The notes below the pieces were generated by a model. The model was not told where the DNA came from. It saw only the letters and a program-made list of their open reading frames with translations, and did no database searches. Of a DNA stretch of 64,000 bases, positions 1 to 13,500 are shown piece by piece (the stretch's first letter is position 1; every line of letters starts with the position of its first letter). The translations under genes were made by a program, and so were the position numbers. Origin of the DNA: Puffinus mauretanicus (lineage: Eukaryota > Chordata > Aves > Procellariiformes > Procellariidae); contig JAJKFH010000374.1 of the NCBI GenBank assembly GCA_023333565.1, positions 2,418,001 to 2,482,000 on the forward strand, read 5' to 3'.

Positions 1-1226
1 CTCCAGTTTCTTTCCAGTCTTGTATATAATATGGGTAGCATTCTCAGATTGTCCTTTTTCAACATGTGTGTGGAGGAGTGGGGCTTTTGCTTGCAATAAA
101 TCAGAGCAGCAAAAGATTTATTGGGTTTTTAATAGGCTGTCTCTGATACACAGTGTGTGTTAAGGGTTTGTCTTCATTACTCTAACGTACAAATTAATAA
201 AATTGTCCTCCTCCTTCTTCCTTAATAGTTTACTAATGTGTTATTTCAGATCTGGGACAGGCAATACATGCAAATTGTTCCTCCTCCTCTTCTACCCCCA
301 GTCATGCCAGGTCTTATGGGGAGAAAAAAAATGTTTAGGTCTAAGGCAAGAAGGAATTCTGCAATTCTCTTGAGAAGTAAAATAGAACAGTTCATGTCAG
401 CGTTGGCAAGGAGTTCCCTCAATATATCAGGTCCTTGTGAGGTTTCGTGACTGAAATGCAATGGGTTTTGTCCTTTAATTGGACTATGCATCACTATGTC
501 CTGCTGATTAGGTTCCCTGCAAGTATTGAATCAAAACCTCTCTGCAAGTTCAGAGATAGGATCCTAGTCTTAAACCCAGACAGGATCTATCTGGACATTA
601 ATGGAATGCAAAAACTGTAATCGTAGCAAGGGCTGGACGAGCTGGCACTTAAATGACAAGCCTTTCAAGATACCTAGATCTAGAAGTTAGGAATAGACAA
701 GACTAAAGTTCATATAGTTGTCAATTGTATTATGTAGGCAAACAACAATGCCAACGTGTCTAACAAAATTATCATAAGCATGCTTCCCTTTCTGCTTAAA
801 AAATAACAAAACACACACTGAGATATGTGGAAACTATTGGGCTCCAATATGTTGTAAAGTCAGAGGGGGTGGTCCTGACACTTTACAGTAAATTCCTTAC
901 CCAAGAATTATTCAGCCTCTTTTATTGACTTAAAGTCCTTTGAAGTTGGTTGGAGAAAAAAAACTAACCAAACAAAACAACTCATTGGCTCTACTGGAAC
1001 CAGGCTCATAAGCACCCGTATTAGAAGCAGTGAACAGAATGAGTCACTTGGCCCATTAGGACTATTCCTGGGATACAAAAAGACAGATCCCAAAAACTCC
1101 TACCTGAGTGCTCATACTTCCATTCGTTTAAAAACAATAGGAGCACTGGAACCTGAGTACCTAAATAAACATAGTCCCAGAGGCAGGAAGATATTAAAGT
1201 GAACATATATAATGAGTTTTGCTTAC
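1..1226 (-). other. UROC1 intron 19 (partial)
   Basis: AT-rich intron sequence downstream of exon 19. It was read on the minus strand for the final exon (expected Val-Ala-Arg-Arg-Cys-Trp) and nothing matched. No repeat family was recognised. Confidence 0.75.
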
Positions 1227-1476
1227 TCCATTGGAAACATCCCAGCTGAGCATCATCTTAGCCCGTTCTTCAGCCTCTGTGGACCCATCCAAAACCAGGC
1301 CAAATCCCCCATTGATCACTTCACCCCTGAAAAATATAAATGTAAGAGAATTAAATCAAAATAATTCAAACTAATCCCACAAAATTCACAGGAGTTAATT
1401 TGTTCAGTTGCACTGCAAGAAGAAGAATGAGAATATAGAAATGGTGCTGAATAAGAGACCCTATCAGTGACCTTTT

Positions 1477-1510
<34 letters not shown>

Positions 1511-4500
1511 GAATTTAGCAGGGCAAAGGCCTAGTTTCCTGACCTGCAGCAAACCTATTCCACCTTTCTTGTAATGCCCAGTTAGCAGTCAGTATCTGCT
1601 CCAAGCAGGAGTGCCAAAAATAAAGCTTGTGCTGCATCTCCTGAGGACTGCACGCTGTACTGGCTCTAGAAACAAGTAAAGAAATGTCAGCACTACTGAT
1701 GGGCTGGAGAGTTACCTATCTCAGGGTATTTTTAAAGGTTACATTGTTCATGTTTGCTACACGAGAGCCTGCCATATAGATAGGATCATGAGGAGGACTG
1801 TGTACTTATTGAAGCAGACAGATGGATCTATTTATATTCTCTCGGGACAAATGAGAGAGCATAAGTATTTTATTTAAAAGCGTTAACCACCACTTAATGC
1901 ATATCTGCCTTGATCATTTCAAAAACAATCATTCATTTTGTATGAGATACATAGATGTTTAAAGACATCAGTGCCAACTTTTCAGGAAGCAGACTTATTG
2001 GCAGAAGAAGAACAGAAATATGTTAAAACTAACAGTTTATACTTGGGAGAAATACCAGTCTGGTTTTAAAAGGACAGGGAAAACACGTAGAGGAAAACAT
2101 CTTGTCTGACTTCAGACTCAGGCCTGCTCAAGTTCTTGCTTCATTGCATATGGTGAATAGTGGTAAATGCAGTTGGATAATTATCTGTTGCTGTAAATCT
2201 ATGAGAGTTCTGGCATTATAACTCAGCATCAGCAATACCTGAGAGACGGGGCATATCATACAACAACTCATGGTATGAGAGACTATTAATGAAGATTCCT
2301 GGAGGCAGGATTTTGTCCTCTGTGTTTTATAGTTAATATAATGAATAAGTTTACAAAATTTACATAGAATAACATCAGACAAATCCATGAATCAGACAGG
2401 AGCTAGGTGTCTTCCAGTCCAGGAAGGAATAATGTGTATTTTCTTACTGTGTATTTTCCAGCAGAAACTTGAGCTTCTCAGGAAATGGGGAAATGAGGCT
2501 ACATTGGAGCCTCACAGACCTGAGATCTTCTTCCTGAAACTAGAACTCACATTTTCTCATTTTCAATGTAATGTTGTTCCTTATGTGATGTTAATACCCT
2601 TTTGCTAGTTATATATACTACCTGTGTGCTAAGTAGGACCCTATCACATAGCTGAGCAAGGAACTTAGAGCTCCAGATCTCACCATCACAGTACCATTCT
2701 GTGAATTCCCTCCACTTTACCATTATTAGATATATCAGTATTACAAATACATTTTCTGTTGAAAGGCACAGTTTTCTTGAAACTGACAGTTCTCACAGCA
2801 GAATGTCATTGAATGAATCAGTTTCTTATCTTTAACAGAAAAATTTGAAACAAAGTCATGTTTTCAATTGAGATGTTTGAATATTGTAAGCTCTGACTCT
2901 TCAAAATAAAATGTTTCTTTTTGATTGACACTGTCAACACTTTCCAGCCTGGAATTTAATTCCCAGGATCTTTTAACTGTGTGAAATATTTCATTAGTTC
3001 TGCTCTTAGTCTCATTTTAGGATGAAAACAAATATCCAATCATCTGCATTTCTTGCAAATTCCACTTTTCTAATAGCTCATGTTGTTACTGTCTTCTCCA
3101 AAAGAGGGGACCAGACTGGATGACAATATTACAAATATAATTGTATCAAGACCAGGGCCAGTTACCTCACCATACGCTGCTGCTTCTGTGTACAGAGACC
3201 GAAGTAGCACTATTCTTTACTGTCAAAATACCAAGCTAGAGTACACTTATGAATGTCAATGATGCCATTGCAACGTAATTGGGATCACAGTATGAGCACA
3301 CGTCAAGACAGCCTATTGGCAATATCAGACAATAAGAAAATCAGACCTTTGGAGCAATGCTTTATAAAGATATTCCATACAGGAAGATGATGTTCTTTCA
3401 GTGGCAAAGATCCCCTCTGTGCACAGCATCCCAAAGAGCATCCTTTGAAGCTTAGGCACAAACAGTGAGCGTCTGATCTCACTTGCACTCCATAAATTTA
3501 GAAACTCTCCATTGATTTCCATGGAGTTACTCCAGTGTAAATCACAATCACTCATCAGAATCTGTCCTACTGTCTAAAAATCACTCATAAATTAAATGTC
3601 AATGTTTGTTAGGATGGATTTTCTAGCAAAACCTCTCACTTTTAAAGGGGAGCTCTCTGCCTTCATTAGCATTGGGTCACATTTTCAGGTAATTAAAGAA
3701 ACATGTGGCATTTTGACCTAAGCTACCTCCTATAATTTCCAGATGTCTCCTTCTAAGGTGATCAAAGAAAACAAGGCCTCTCTCACAATCAAGAAGTCAC
3801 ACTGTCAACAGTGCAGTTAGGTTCTTAAATTGCTTCTGCCTTTTTGTTACTACAGGTTACTCAGGCTCCGTGCTAATATACATTCTCCTGCAAATAAACA
3901 GGCAGCAAGAGATGAATAACATTCATTTGCTGTAATTACTATGTTAATCTTAAGTCTCTCAAACCGTACATGTGATGCTGATTCCAGCTAAATAAATATT
4001 AATCCTGCTTTTTCTGTTTGTCCCACAAGGCTATAGCACAGAAAAATCAAAGCAGGTAGAAGACACTTCTCTAGTCTCATAGGGAAGACATGGCAGATCT
4101 GCCAGCAGTTCCAGGCAAGCCCAGCCTCTGCAGGGAGGACTGGTAGCTGAACACAGGGCAATTGCCATTTCTGAACTTCCTGAACAGAAACTTGCCAATA
4201 ACAACTTCATTTCTCTCTAATCACGTGCATATTTGTTTATAAATATATATAAGCTTCTGCATGCACTTTCACATTTCCAAATCAGCTGATGACAAGAAGA
4301 TTTTATCAGGCACATGGAGATTTCTTTACGGCAAAGTCAGCTGAATTTTTAGCTCTCTAGAGAAAAAGAAAAACAGGGTCCTAAAACCTAAAGGCATCTG
4401 TCTCTTCCAGGCAAAGCAAGTAATTTGTTATGGTTGGGGGTCGGTTTTGCTGCTTTTACCACCTTTAAATTATTCCTCTCTTTCTCCTCAGAAGGCAAAG

Positions 4501-7500
4501 GGGTGCAGCACTTTAACTAGCCAGGGTGGTGCCATGATTAGTTAAGCCGAGCAGAACCACCTGTCGTGCCGTGGCTTTCGGGGGCTCTCCAGACCACGGC
4601 ATCTAACGACACGACATTGTTACCACATCTGAGTCTCAGCATGGTGGCTTATTAAGACTCGTGCAGAGACAGGCCTAATTTTCAGGCTCTGCATTCTTCA
4701 CTGAAGCACAGTAATTTAATCACAGAGGGCTATGACTGCTCCCAAGAACAAGGTGAGCAGACACTGTTCCACAATGACAAGCCACTAGGAAATGTCAAAA
4801 AGGATAATCAAACCCTGTTTTTCCATCGATATTTTGATTTTAGTGAACAGCCACACACTAATTTTCTGATGCATTACATAAATGACAGCACCTTTGCTCT
4901 GCCTTGGGGAAGAGCATTCTTTCTAATGATGTAACTACACTTACGAAACAACTAAAACAATATAACTGAAATCGCAGTGTGGCCAGTGCCAGTTTTCCAG
5001 AAGTAAGGGCAGTCTCACCATTCAGCAAATCTCTCTTTGAATTTCTCAGAGGGCTAGAAACATGCAGGAGGGGTTGGCTTTACAGAGGCCAAAGAGTTAG
5101 GGAATATGATTATTTGTATCCTTTGAATTAAGCATCATCGATCCACAGAACATTCATGGCATAAGCAATGATTTTAGCAATTATAATAATAATAATTATC
5201 AATTATCATAAAAATATTCCAAATATTTTGCACAACATGTAGTGGAAAGTTATTTTCTTTGCTTGTATTTCATAAGCAGGTATTTTAAAAGGTTAAACTC
5301 AGCGAAGGCCATTCAGACAGATCTAGTCTGCTGCTATCTCTGGAGCGTGAGACTGAGATGACCAGAGTAAGCAGATATTCTGGCATATATTTTCCATTCA
5401 GAATTATGGAAGTTGTGAATGAAATCCTGTTACCGCTGAAATCAGTAAAGCCAGATTTTCACTCCATGTGTCTAAGCCCTCTTATCCCACCGTTCAATTT
5501 TGCTCTCATGTACCTTCTATTCAGTAGCTACTTTACTGAAATCAAAGGAGTTAGAGAACAGGAGAGGGAATTCTCCATCTGACTTGAAGGGATATTTTCT
5601 AGATCCAGATCATCCAGATGAGTAATAATAAATTATCATCAAATGTCTCTGAGGATAACATCTGCTAAAAGTTCTTTAGCTTGCTGTTGTTGGCATATTC
5701 CAGAGCTGGATGGAACAGGGAAGTGGGAGGGTTCACTACAGCATTTAATAGAGGGTTGCCCCCCTTTTGGCTGGCGACACCACAAAATGAAGACATGACT
5801 GTAAATGGGAGAGGCTTTGCTGGACTATGCTGGAAAGAACAAACCAGCACTAAAGACTCTGCAGTGTGGCCAGGCTCTCCTTTTCCCTAAACCTCTGCCA
5901 AACCAGAGTAACCTTTTAGTGGCACATGAAGGAGATTAATTTCCCTCTCCATACATAATATTTCTCTCATTCTGCATCTCAGTTTAGACATTTCTCTTAG
6001 TTCTGCATCTTATATGAAGAAGGAGGTGTTTAATCAAGTCCTTACTTGGCTGTGGTCTTTTATCCTGCCAGGCACGAGCAAGGGGAGAAAGAAGACTGAG
6101 GGATTTGCTGGCACCTGAGCTGTTTTGTATCAATAACCCCTCGTTGCACTTTAGCACATGGGCATTTATATTGGGGTCCTAAGGTCACAGATTTAAATAC
6201 AGCTTAAGGGGAAACCTAAACATAATCCATCCACTAACACTCTGGCTGTGCATGTGTGAAGACAACTTTGGAAGTAGGATCTGTTCAAAAAGACCACAGC
6301 AGACTGTACTTGTTTGGCAAATTAAGTTCTCCAAACTGCACTGTGGCCAATGTCCAAAACACTTTTTCTAGACATATGGGCATTAATTAGAAAAGCCTCA
6401 TACAACACCACACTTTACCTTATAATACATCCTTGTCTCCAAACCCATCCCATGATCATGACGTTGTACTACTCTAGTAATACACACATCTTTTCTGCAA
6501 TTCCCTTCCGGTCTCTCCTCCCCACACGCATATACAGAAGTGGTAACGGGATTCAAAATCCAGCTTTAGAAACATAAATAAGTTCTTACCAGCCAACTCC
6601 ACCACCGTTGTGCAATGCGACCCAGGTCGCTCCTCTGAACGCGTCTCCTACAAAATTTTGTACCGCCATGTCTAGGAGGAGAGGAAAGGTGTTATGGCTC
6701 TGACATGCTGCATTCATTTTTCTATTGTGCTGCTCACTCCTTACACTAACACCTTGATTTTGGCTGTGTGAAGGCAGTGTTGGAGGCAGGGTTTACTCAC
6801 AGCTTCTCTAACAGATATACACTGAACATCTCATTCTTGGGAGGAACAGGCAAGAGAGATTTTCCTCCCACTCTTTGCCCCTACACTGGAAGAAGCAAAT
6901 GCCAATTTCATACTGTGGTTTGTGAGGACCCTGATGCTTTCTTCATTTGTGATCCAATTCAAGCAGTTGAAGAACCTCAGCTGGGAGATACCTCCTCAGG
7001 ATGGAGAGAAATACAATACTCTCCTTTGGGGATGCCTCAGTCATGGAAGAACAGGTTGGACGCATCCATGTGGAGGGTTTCAAAATGGGGGGGACACCTA
7101 GAAAACTACACACTTTGCAGTTCTCAGAAGCTCGAAGTATTTTCAGATCAGACTGCAGAGTTAATTCAGCCCTGTGCAGAAAGCCAGTCTAAAGCTAAGG
7201 AGTTGCACTTTGGGAACACAGTTAGGATGAAAGTGATATTGGCCCTGATTCTCTGGACATGGGGGAATTTTACCCGTAACATGAACTGCTGAAATGATAC
7301 AGGAGGTTTCTTTTGCTTTAAAAAAATGAAGAAAAATGATTTAGCAGACAAATGTCATTTGACTAATGTCAAATGTATGATTTCCACTGAAATGTTCACT
7401 AGAATTTTGTATGTTCACTACAGTTTGTGCTAAAGGATATACCCAGAGAGGTGGAAAGAGGTACACACAGAGGATAACAGGGTAAAATTTGCTCAAAACA

Positions 7501-10500
7501 TTTATCCAGATTTAATTCAGGACAGATTTAATAGATCATTTGCTGTGCTTTTAACAGCAAAAAAATAAGAGGCAAACAGCAATATCCCCACCAGCCACAT
7601 TTGTAGACCCACAGTTGTTACACGCCTGATGGAAAAATGAGTTTACTTGAGCACTAATCTATGTTAAACCCTGTCAAAAGCCCCATTATGGCATCTTTTA
7701 TCTGGCATTATGTCACTTTAATAACCCAATTATCATAATTACAGTGCTGTCAAGAGGGAACAGGAGAGATCAAAATCCCCATATTCTAAAAACGTACAGA
7801 TTTCTTCCTCAGCCACTAGCATGATAAGAGTGGAGGTTGGACAAGGAGCATGGCAAGTGGACTAATGATGTAATAACATGCTGCTCCTTGGCTTTGATAA
7901 AGGTCCTTAACTGTGCAAATGTCTGTGCTGAACTACACTTTGCCGAGCAGCGATGACCCATGTTTGCCAAGGATCAGGCTGAGGTACTTACTGCAAAACA
8001 AAATAAGACAGGCAAACACTCTGGAAAATTCCTGTGTGCTAGAGAGGAGCCAATTTCAACTGAACCAGCTCAAATGTGCTGTTAAAACAACAGGAAAGAA
8101 GGGAGAGAGGAAGACCTAAGATGTTCTTTTATTACCTCCAGAGGCTCATCTGGTAAAACAGAGTTAGGCCTGGTTTCAAAAACCAGTGAAATCAGTGGTC
8201 AACAGGCTTTAGATAAGCCCTTGGAGAAGGCAAATGGTTCATGTAAATCACAAAATGCAAAGAAAAACACATAGCATGATAAGCAATGGGGTTTTGCAAG
8301 CCTTGTTTCTATTGCTGTCTTCTAAGGGCATTGCCTGAGGTTTACTTATGTTGTTAAGCCCTTTGGTGGAGACATTACTTTGGATTGCTGTTCTCTACAC
8401 AGCTGCACCATTTTCTCAGAACCAAACATTATTCGAGGCATCTATCCATCTGACCTATTAGAACTAGCCAACATAGTCAAAAAGTGTTGAAGTGGGACTG
8501 ATAGACACAGCTAAAAGCCTCATTTCATCAGGAAATCCAGTTAAGATAGCAAGGAACTGTTCTCGTTAAAATTGAATCATAATTTGGTTCTATTATGAAT
8601 TCCCATAATGGAAGTAATTCAATATGCTCAGCTACCTCTGTCATAATTTCTCCTTCTATAGCAGCTTGTATCTTCCAATCTCAAGCCGCTTTGTGATTGT
8701 CAGTTCATGACATGCAAAAACACTACTGGGCTAAAGCTATTATCATAATTTCCACTTTATGGATGGAAAATTGAGGAAGATTTAGGGTAAAAATTGCTTA
8801 GTGCTTCACTCATTTTTTTCAGGTCTCCAATCTGATATTTCTTGGGTTTGTTTTTCTAAAGCACCATTTCACAAACTTAAAAGCAGAGTCTAGTTAGCTC
8901 AGGTCAGGTGTGCAGAATTAAAGACTCCTTTTGTATAGCAAGCCTACATGATTTGCCCACAGTCACACTGTAAGCGAGCAACAAGGCTTGGAATTTAATC
9001 CAGAACGCCTGACTTCCATTCTTATGCTTTTACTTTCAAAGTATGTTCCCTTATGACCAGAAAAGTTCCTTTCAGAAAGTCCAGACTGTTTTCTTGAGTC
9101 CTCAGGCAATGAAATGAATGGAGCTGTGAATATTTTTGCTTTAAGCAAAATGCTATTCTAGACCTGATTTTGATCTTGTGAATCCCAAGAAAATACGGCT
9201 GTAATTCTGCTCAGATCACCTCTTTGAAACAGTGAGGTGCAAAATTAAAATCAAACAGAAGATACAGTCCTCTGAGATAGTCTGCTCTCCATTTACACTC
9301 AGGTAAATCTGATGCATCTTCACTGAATTTTCATCATTGTTCTGGACCTCTCCTATTTAACTAACTCCACATTCATGTCTGTATCACTATTAAATCCCAC
9401 AAAGCTGCTCAGGAAATCTGATTAATTGGGATTAAAGGGTTAAACAAAAACTTTTTTAAAATGTTGCATAAAAAAACCCAATTTCTCTTTTAAAGCAATC
9501 TCCTTGTTTGCCCGGACAGACAAGCCTCAGCTGCTCTGCTGACCTGCGCAAAAGGCTGATCCATCATAAATGTTTGACGTTTCTCTGTAGGGACTGTCGG
9601 TCCCACTCACATCATGGTGATCTCGGCTGAGGACTACTGGAGCCTGCAAAAAGCCAAAGATGAGAAAATGGAATCCTTCATGGACTGACAATGCTACTGA
9701 GAATCATCATTTGCTGAATTCACTTCTGTCTTAAGTCATTTCAAACCTCAGCTTTGTCCCCTCTCCTAAACCCCCAGAAACACCTTCTCTGCCTGCTATT
9801 ATTTATTATAAAACAGTTGTTCACATACTGTTCATGAAAGCCACCATCCTTTCATAATTAAGAACAAGAGCTTGTTTTTATGCCAATGGCATCTTCAAAG
9901 GAGGGCAGGGAGAAGAGGGGAAGCAGTATGGTTATTTCATCTGAGCATTTCTTTGCTGAAATTTCGAAGACATTTCAGTATGCAAAAATCTTCATTCAAA
10001 AATAGTTCTTGTTTGCTGTTAAAAATGAAAACTAACAGTAAGAATTTTTACACTTTTTCATTTTTTTTTGAAGACTTCAAGACTAAAAATAGGTTAGCAA
10101 TGAAAATCAGTGATTTCATATAGCTCAAACAAGTCCATTCTTGATCTGGAATTTAATTGACAGTATGAATCTAGACCAACTTGCAGGTCTTCATTATCAT
10201 TTGCCATGCATGGGGTTTATATAAGAATAATTCACTCTTGGCATGGTGTGGTCTGGAATTAGCTGGCTCTGTTTTATGTTGGCAGTGAATTAGAAAATCG
10301 AGAGGGGGAATGGAGATTTGCAGAAACGAAAAAAGGACACAACGAAATCTGAAAGGCCTGGGAGTCTGACCTTATCAGTCATAGCTCCAAGGGAGTGCTC
10401 TGTCTGGTCAGGTTTTTTTTTTATAGACTAGCTTGCAGCGACGTTCATTTTGAATCCTGAGAAGGTCAACAGCATTTGAAATATTTTAACAAACATTTTC

Positions 10501-13500
10501 TGAGTAACAAAAACCAGACCTTTCCTAGCTAGAATCCGTTCTAAGTTTTACTTGAGTTTGCCCCTTTAAAAAGGGTAATTGTAATTCAGCTATAAAAGAG
10601 ATGGAGATGAATGAGTGAATATGCCTTGGTCTGATGCTGTGGTACACACAGCAAGTAATGGTTATAATTACTGAGTGGTGCCTTCAGGATTTTGGTCCCC
10701 CAGGACGTCACATTGTACGTCTACCTACAATACTCATGAAGAACTTTGAAAATCCCTATACAATCTTGCCCATAGCATGTACTTTTACCACCACCCCATA
10801 TGGTCAGTGGGATTTTACTCAGATGAGTAAGATATTACTGATTATGCACTAAAGTGGCAGTGTCAAGCCTAACGATTTTCTTCATTCACATATACAATGC
10901 AAATGAAAATTGACTGCAGAGCGGGCTATAGCCATACTATGGCTGAAAGTGAGGGACAGAGGGTAAGAAGCACTGGGCAGTGGCACGGTCTCTTGTTACT
11001 TTTAATGTTGGGGGCACTGCTAAGGAGTTACAGTCCCTGCCTTGTGTTTTCAGCAAATCACAGCATGATATGTTGTGCTTGTAGATGCCCAAATAGAAAA
11101 TAAGGCAGATTCCCAACATGAAATAAAAGGTAGCATATTTCAGAGATTTTTCTAAACCCGCCTCTTTTCTATTATGTAGCACAATACTGGTGACAGGCAG
11201 AGACGATGACCGAGCTCTAATACATGCTAACAGAATCCTGGTCCCATGTAAACGACAGGCACTTCTGTTCTTCAGTGGTTGAAGCTGAAGCTTCACTGAT
11301 TGAAGCTTTCTCCTTTGCCACCTACCATCCCAGTCTGAGATATTAAACACAATTACCGGACCATATCAAGACAAAAAAGACAAACCTTAATCTTTCCTTC
11401 GGAAATCGCTCGATTAATAGCCACAGCTATAGACACACGACCCCTCTGATCAGAATATAAGATTCTAGCTTGAGAGCCAACAACCTGGAAAATAAAAATG
11501 CCAGAGCGATAAGGTTCTCTGTGCAACTGACTTATCTTCAGGCCCCAGATAAATGGAGTCACAGGATTGACCCCTTCTGTAGGAGAAAGTGCAGATTATT
11601 TCTTCATCAACATCCAACTTCCAGAAAAAAAGAAATTAAAATCCCTCTTTGAACTGAGTTTTATCTCCACTCACACAATCACTGAGATGTATTTCTGTAT
11701 TCAGCTGCTACTGTCCAATAAATCCCACTTTTTAAAATCACCCTGATTGCTAGGCTATAATCCCTCTATCACTAAATCCCTTATCAACAGCTGAGAAGCA
11801 GAGGTTTGGAACTGGCGATGGTGGGCTGGAAGGGAAGAGAAATGGAGACAAAGAATGGCAAAGAACATCTGTCCTGCACAGCTATGCTCCTCTCCAGCTT
11901 TTACCCCACAGACCATATCTGGCTTCCAGATGAGGAGAGTACATATGAGCCCTACAGTATAACCGGTTAGCTTCACAGTGAGAGCCTGCCCTAAAAGAAA
12001 ATCAAAAGATGCTTCACTGGCATCCTGCTTCCCACAATGCAAAAGGATGGTAGTTCTTTGGCCTCATCACCTGTTTTGAAAAGGGTACTGGGAACTGCAG
12101 GCATGAAGAGGTTGGGCCAAAGCAATGCCAAGAAGGATAGTGCTCTGAAAGAAAGGTAGTTACAAATGAGGTGGACAGTGAATCATTGACACGTTTCACT
12201 CCAGATGTAAGACTAGATATTGCTGGATTATCTGAACATTTCCAGATGAGGAAGTGAAGGGAAAGAGCTGTTTCAGCTCACCCTGCTATAGAGAGAGGTT
12301 TAAGTTATCAGCCCTGGGAGTTACAGCCAGTGTTTTAATTCATGTTCATTCCTGCTTTTCACTCCAGCACTCAAACACTGCATTCTGGACCAGGAGCGAT
12401 CACATGTGCTGAAGGAGGTTGTGCACTTACCAAGCTGTGCCTGCCAGCTTCCCGAATCCAGCGGATGTTGTCATGGTACTGCTGCTTTACAGATGTGCTC
12501 ACTTGCAAGAGAAAGCAAGAAAGAAAAGAGGTTTTGAAAATGAATGCAATATGCTCTAAATTTAATTTAATTCATCTGACAGCACTAGGAAGTCAAATTC
12601 TACTCTCAGAGACAAGCACGCATATAGGAAATGCTATATAGAATCCTCTGTGCAGCTGATGCAGTAACTGGTACCATATATTCAGAGGAAGGTATGAGAT
12701 GTCATCTAGGAGGCAGCTGGAATGATAACTCCCATTCAGATCTTTAGCAAACTAAATTAAACCTTGAAATATGGGTTACACATACTGTTCATTTTTGGTC
12801 ACCTGGCTTGCTGCCTACTAAATGCCCAATCCCTTTCTGAGACTTTGCTAAATTAGTGGCTTTAGCAAACTGCATGACATGGGGTAACTACAGTCCAGTC
12901 TTGCATCACGTAGTAAAAGAACTCCTTTGAGTCAGCCAGCAGAAATTCTTAGAAGCAACTGGCAATACATACTTGAGAATCAGTTACACCAGTGCTGGGA
13001 TATAGATTTGTAGCACAGCAGTTGCTCTGTACTAAATGGCCCACATGAATGTTTTTATCCCAAGATAAAACTGAGGTCTCCTATCCTACAAACTGAGGTA
13101 TGTTGCCTCACTTTACTATGGAGCACAAACTGCACAGAAAAACTTATTATGGAGTAGCTACTTCATATGTAAATCCACCCTACACCTTGGTTAGATATAT
13201 ATGTTATCTAAGAAGAGAATTATATATAATGGTTTTATATTCTCCAGCTTCTCCTCTCATTTATATCTGTGCCATTCCATCTCAATCAGCCAAACCAAAG
13301 AGGAGTAAGAATAAAGATATTTGAACTGAAAGACAGTGAAATATGGCACGTATCAGTCAGATACATGGCGACCTCAGTACAATCAGCTGCCTCCACAGGC
13401 ATGGCACCATCTGTAGCAAGTGAGTAACAAAAGGGAGAGGGAGTATGGAATGGGACAGAAGTATTGTCTTACTGTCTTTATTTTGGGGGCTTTTACAGTT

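Larger units (their letters stand above)
1327..6589 (-). other. UROC1 intron 18
   Basis: A 5.3-kb intron between exons 18 and 19. It contains a 26-base A run, a TAA-rich palindromic patch at about 5177-5207, and a CpG-dense inverted repeat at 4563-4615, listed separately. No ORF resembling a gene was recognised. Confidence 0.85.

Noticed and set aside
1..1226. Search for the last UROC1 exon
   Set aside because: No minus-strand match to the expected Val-Ala-Arg-Arg-Cys-Trp start after an AG acceptor was found. It must lie left of the window.
6768..7292. 174-codon plus-strand open stretch in UROC1 intron 17
   Set aside because: It has no recognised domain or signal, it is antisense to UROC1, and its low-complexity boundaries lack gene-like context. 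It is compatible with chance.
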